This document shows positions 61,261-64,000 of a DNA stretch of 64,000 nt, piece by piece. The position numbers were made by a program, and so were the translations under genes. The notes under the pieces were generated by a model. The model was not told where the DNA came from, made no database searches, and worked only from the letters and a program-made list of their open reading frames with translations. The stretch is taken from positions 124,001-188,000 of the forward strand of contig VXAA01001233.1 of NCBI GenBank assembly GCA_013399115.1. Reading direction: 5' to 3'. This stretch comes from Anseranas semipalmata. Taxonomy: Eukaryota > Chordata > Aves > Anseriformes > Anseranatidae. Position 1 is the first letter of the stretch, and each line of letters opens with the position of its first letter.

Positions 61261-63164
61261 ATCACGGGGACACCCAGCCCACACTCGGGTACCAACCAGC
61301 GTGTGTGTGCATGTGGGGAGGGAGGGCTTGGAGAAGCTGCGCTGAGAGGAAAGCTGCGCAGGAGGAGGGGACGGCAGGACCAGCCCTTCTGCTCCCCGTG
61401 AGCTGCAGAATACGTGCAAGAGCAGATACCTCATGGACGTGAGCGATGCGAACCAGCCACCAGGTGATCCGGTGCACGTCTCCCTAAAGGCTCACTGTCA
61501 TGCTCGGTCCCTCTCTAAATGCCCCGGGAAACTGCAGTTTTCACGCTCAGGACTCTGCCCATACCATGCCTCTCAGCATTTTTTAAAAATGCATATTTTC
61601 CTGACATCCTCTTGTTATTCACAGGTATCAAGCTATCAGAAACACTCCAAATCATTTTGGGGTTCTGGCTCTTTGACAACTCGCCCTCTGTACACCTCTG
61701 CCGGTGCTTTGGGGTCGTTGCCGCGCGCACTTTGCCCGTCCCAGCCCCGCAGCGCTGCCAGCGGGGGCAGAGGAGAGGGCAGGAGCAGCAGCTGCATCCC
61801 GCCAGCACGGTCGGGGCGGCTCAGGAGCACAGCAGCCACCCGCGTTCTGGCTTATTGCTGTCGTACTACGATCATTTTGCAGCAGGGATGACATGCATGG
61901 CAATCAAACATATACACAGTAAATGGCTTTGCAGTTACCAAACCCCTGAGCCTTACTGTGGTATTTAGTCAACCATAAAGCCATTGATTTTTTTGCATAT
62001 CTTTAATACCGTGAACCTTGTCCCTTACACAAATGAGGTGTATATATAAATACATTAAATGTATTAAAAGCACAACAATACGTGATGGTGGCATGGGTCT
62101 TTAGGGACAACTTAAGATGTCATTAGCAGAAACCCCAGCTCTTCCTTGGCCCTGGGCTCTCCCCCGGCCATGCACATTTATGTCCCCTCCCCTAAATGTG
62201 TCAACAGGTTGGTAAGTGAGAAAGGAAAATTACCAATAAACTCGTATTGACCTGGGGGGGGCAAACCCTGGTGAAGCGAATTAGCTTCCCATCAGCTTCA
62301 GTGGATCCGGCACTGGGTTAGCCAAAACCAAGTGTCCCCACTTGTCTCGGCATCTGCACGAGGGGCCCCTCGGGGGCTGCAGCCGGGAGGGCCCGGAGCC
62401 ACCATGGGGTGGCACAGGGTGCGTGGGGCAGCGGGCGGGCGGACAGGGCACGCTCCCGTCTCCGCAGGACCTGGAAACCCCTCTCGTGGTTCCAGCGCTC
62501 CATTATCTGCGTCCAGGCTCGCCTTTGCAATCGGCCCACCGCAGCTGCAGGAGGAAGTCCCATCGCTCCTTCTGACCGGCGCTACCTGGCTGCTTCGTGT
62601 GCTCACAGGGATGAGTGCACAGACTTATTTTTAAACTCCAGTGGAAAGGCATGGGGCGGGGGGAGAGGTTTGCACCAAGTCAGCCCTTCCTGTGGCCATG
62701 GGCATGGCTGCAGCCCACCCTGCTCGGTCCAGCTTGCCCCAGGGTCAGTGCCTGCGTCTCCATTGCATTAATGTGAGCTAGCTTGGAGATGGAGGAAACT
62801 TTCAGTGCATTCATTATTTTTTTTTGTCTAATACCCTCTTAGCATTTAAAAATAGAGCTGTTACTAAGCAATGGCGGTAAGTAGAAAGCAAAGCCTATTG
62901 AGGATCATTTCTGTGAACAGGTATTTTTCCCAGCCTAAGTACTGTAAACATTGTGGGTTGACAAATTATGAATCAGAGCTATCCTTCCCCATCACGAGCT
63001 GCCCCTGCTCCCATTATCCCCAGAGAACAATAGCAGTGATGATCAGGAGATGTTTATTTTCACTGTGGTTTTGAACACCTTGGTTTGCAGGTCAGATTCT
63101 CAAGCCTTTCCACACAGTTTAAGATGTGGAAAAAAAAAAAAAAAAAACACACAAAAAAAAAAAG
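61261..63164. other. Mixed interval with two smaller GC-rich patches, no gene seen
   Basis: CpG-enriched patches lie at about 61700-61850 and 62340-62580, with AT-richer sequence between them (61960-62240). Frames of 60-152 codons on both strands carry no recognisable domain. Confidence 0.45.
63129..63163. repeat. A-rich simple tract directly abutting a CpG island
   Basis: About 35 bases of A interrupted once by CACACA, immediately followed by GCGCGGG. It could be an old poly(A) tail or simple sequence. No target-site duplication was found. Confidence 0.85.
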
Positions 63165-63560
63165 CGCGGGATATCAGCATATAACGGTGTAACCGCGGCA
63201 GGCAAGAGCGGCGAGAACCACCCGTGATCCTCGCGGCATGGAGCAGCCCCCGCACAGCCGCCCTCCGCTGCGCCCCAGGCGCGTCCCCGCGGAGCCTCGG
63301 GTCACAGCACGGGAGCAGGGAGAGGCCCCATCTCTGCGGGAATGTTGCAGCCCGCGGCGGGGCTGGGGGCAGGGGAGGAGAGCACGGGGCTGCTTCCCAG
63401 GGGCAGCTCGGCCGGGCGCGGGCGCTGCGTGCGGGACGCGGAGCGGCACTGGCCCGGCGAGCGGCGGCAGGGCAGGCAGGGCATCCCATCCTCGGGCGTG
63501 GAGGAGAAGCCCGCTGCTGCCAGCAGGTTCACGGGCTCAGATCAGCATTTTTCTTTGCTG
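63165..63560. other. CpG island
   Basis: A hand count gives about 41 CpG in 63181-63540. The left edge is abrupt, directly after the A-rich tract. Plus frames of 109, 182 and 215 codons (63224-63885) cover it in three frames, opposed by minus frames, so none can be preferred. It is a plausible promoter island for a gene that may lie to the right of the window. Confidence 0.65.
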
Positions 63561-64000
63561 CTCGATCCCTTTTTTCAGCTCCCCTTTCTACCGCAGCTTG
63601 GAGGCGACCGGCCCACTGGGCCCATCCGGCCAGGAGATGCGCGGGCTGTGGCTGTCACCGCCCGACACTGACTTCTCCCAGCTGCCCAGCGGGCATCCCA
63701 CGCATATTTGTACTGGAGATGTCCAAAGGGAACGTGCGCCCCACAGCTACGTGGCCGCTAGGAAAGAAATAGGAAGGGGCAGGAGCAGGGGGCTGCAGCC
63801 ACACCATGCGGGGAGGCTGCCTTCAGAGACCAACATGAACCAAATCTGCTCTGCCCGCCCTTTGGTAACAGAGCACGTTTGTTAGGAGACTGCATTTGTT
63901 GCAGAACCTTCTTTATGAGAAATACGGCGAGACTGGGTCAGCCTTCAGCTATTATGGGGTGGCTGCGGGCACCTCCCGGCTGGCCACGAAATGGCACCCA
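63561..64000. other. GC-moderate end of window, no gene seen
   Basis: The long plus frames from the preceding island end here at stop codons. No splice structure or domain is recognisable. Confidence 0.4.

Noticed and set aside
60901..61434. 177-codon minus frame
   Set aside because: It lies mostly in a CpG island with overlapping plus frames, and no protein resemblance was seen.
63224..63885. Plus frames of 182 and 215 codons as a gene at the right edge
   Set aside because: Three overlapping plus frames and several minus frames are open at once over a CpG island. Composition is Arg/Ala/Pro low complexity and no domain is recognisable.
1..64000. CRISPR array, phage, defence island or other prokaryotic system
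   Set aside because: There are no regularly spaced repeats with unique spacers and no dense coding, operons or bacterial signals. CR1 LINEs and CpG islands show it is vertebrate DNA.
1..64000. tRNA or rRNA genes
   Set aside because: No segment with the A-box and B-box arrangement or rRNA core motifs was noticed. GGTTTGATCC-like strings near 27218 and TTCGAACC near 6320 lack a cloverleaf context, and the latter lies inside CR1. A tRNAscan run would settle it.

Overview
The window is non-coding or gene-poor DNA from a vertebrate nuclear genome, most likely a bird. The evidence is its interspersed repeats. Nine stretches read as 5'-truncated CR1 LINE retrotransposons, several ending in the ATTCTATGAT-type 3' repeats typical of avian CR1. 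No Alu-, B1- or L1-like copies were noticed, and recognisable repeat density is low. Long AT-rich, CpG-poor DNA alternates with compact CpG-dense islands. There are no operons, Shine-Dalgarno sites or dense long reading frames, so this is not a bacterial or phage segment. A crocodilian or turtle source is less likely but cannot be excluded from CR1 alone.

Layout. Positions 1 to about 12.6 kb are AT-rich and almost free of CpG. They hold three CR1 fragments (2.35-2.77, 6.06-6.37 and 8.68-9.11 kb), one near-perfect inverted repeat that would fold as a hairpin (6984-7068), and one weak exon-like remnant near 1 kb. From 12.6 to about 41 kb the AT-rich background continues but is punctuated every 1-5 kb by GC/CpG-rich patches of 130-400 bp. 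This part also holds a young-looking CR1 3' end (26.19-26.44 kb), a long eroded CR1 that still shows a reverse-transcriptase motif (35.44-36.50 kb), a tetranucleotide microsatellite (17.74 kb) and a degenerate TTTATA-type tandem tract (30.09-30.28 kb). From 41 to 64 kb the sequence becomes GC-rich, with CpG islands close together. The strongest surrounds a 905-base run of N (55541-56445) and is probably a promoter or first-exon region lost in assembly. Three CR1 3' ends and one older fragment lie at 45.9-49.7 kb.

Genes. I recognise no protein-coding gene, rRNA or tRNA. The open frames are mostly short, and the longer ones lie in CpG islands where stop codons are rare, overlap in several frames, resemble no family I know, or are artefacts of translating N as X. 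Two weak exon candidates are listed at low confidence: 984-1317 on the plus strand and 34224-34415 on the minus strand. The second is 64 codons, in frame, with an AG before it and GTAGGT after it.

Overall reading: an intergenic or long-intron region grading on its right side into a CpG-island cluster. I see no multi-gene system. The items most worth checking are the 6984-7068 hairpin, the CpG island with the assembly gap, the 34.2-34.4 kb exon candidate and the chain of small CpG patches.
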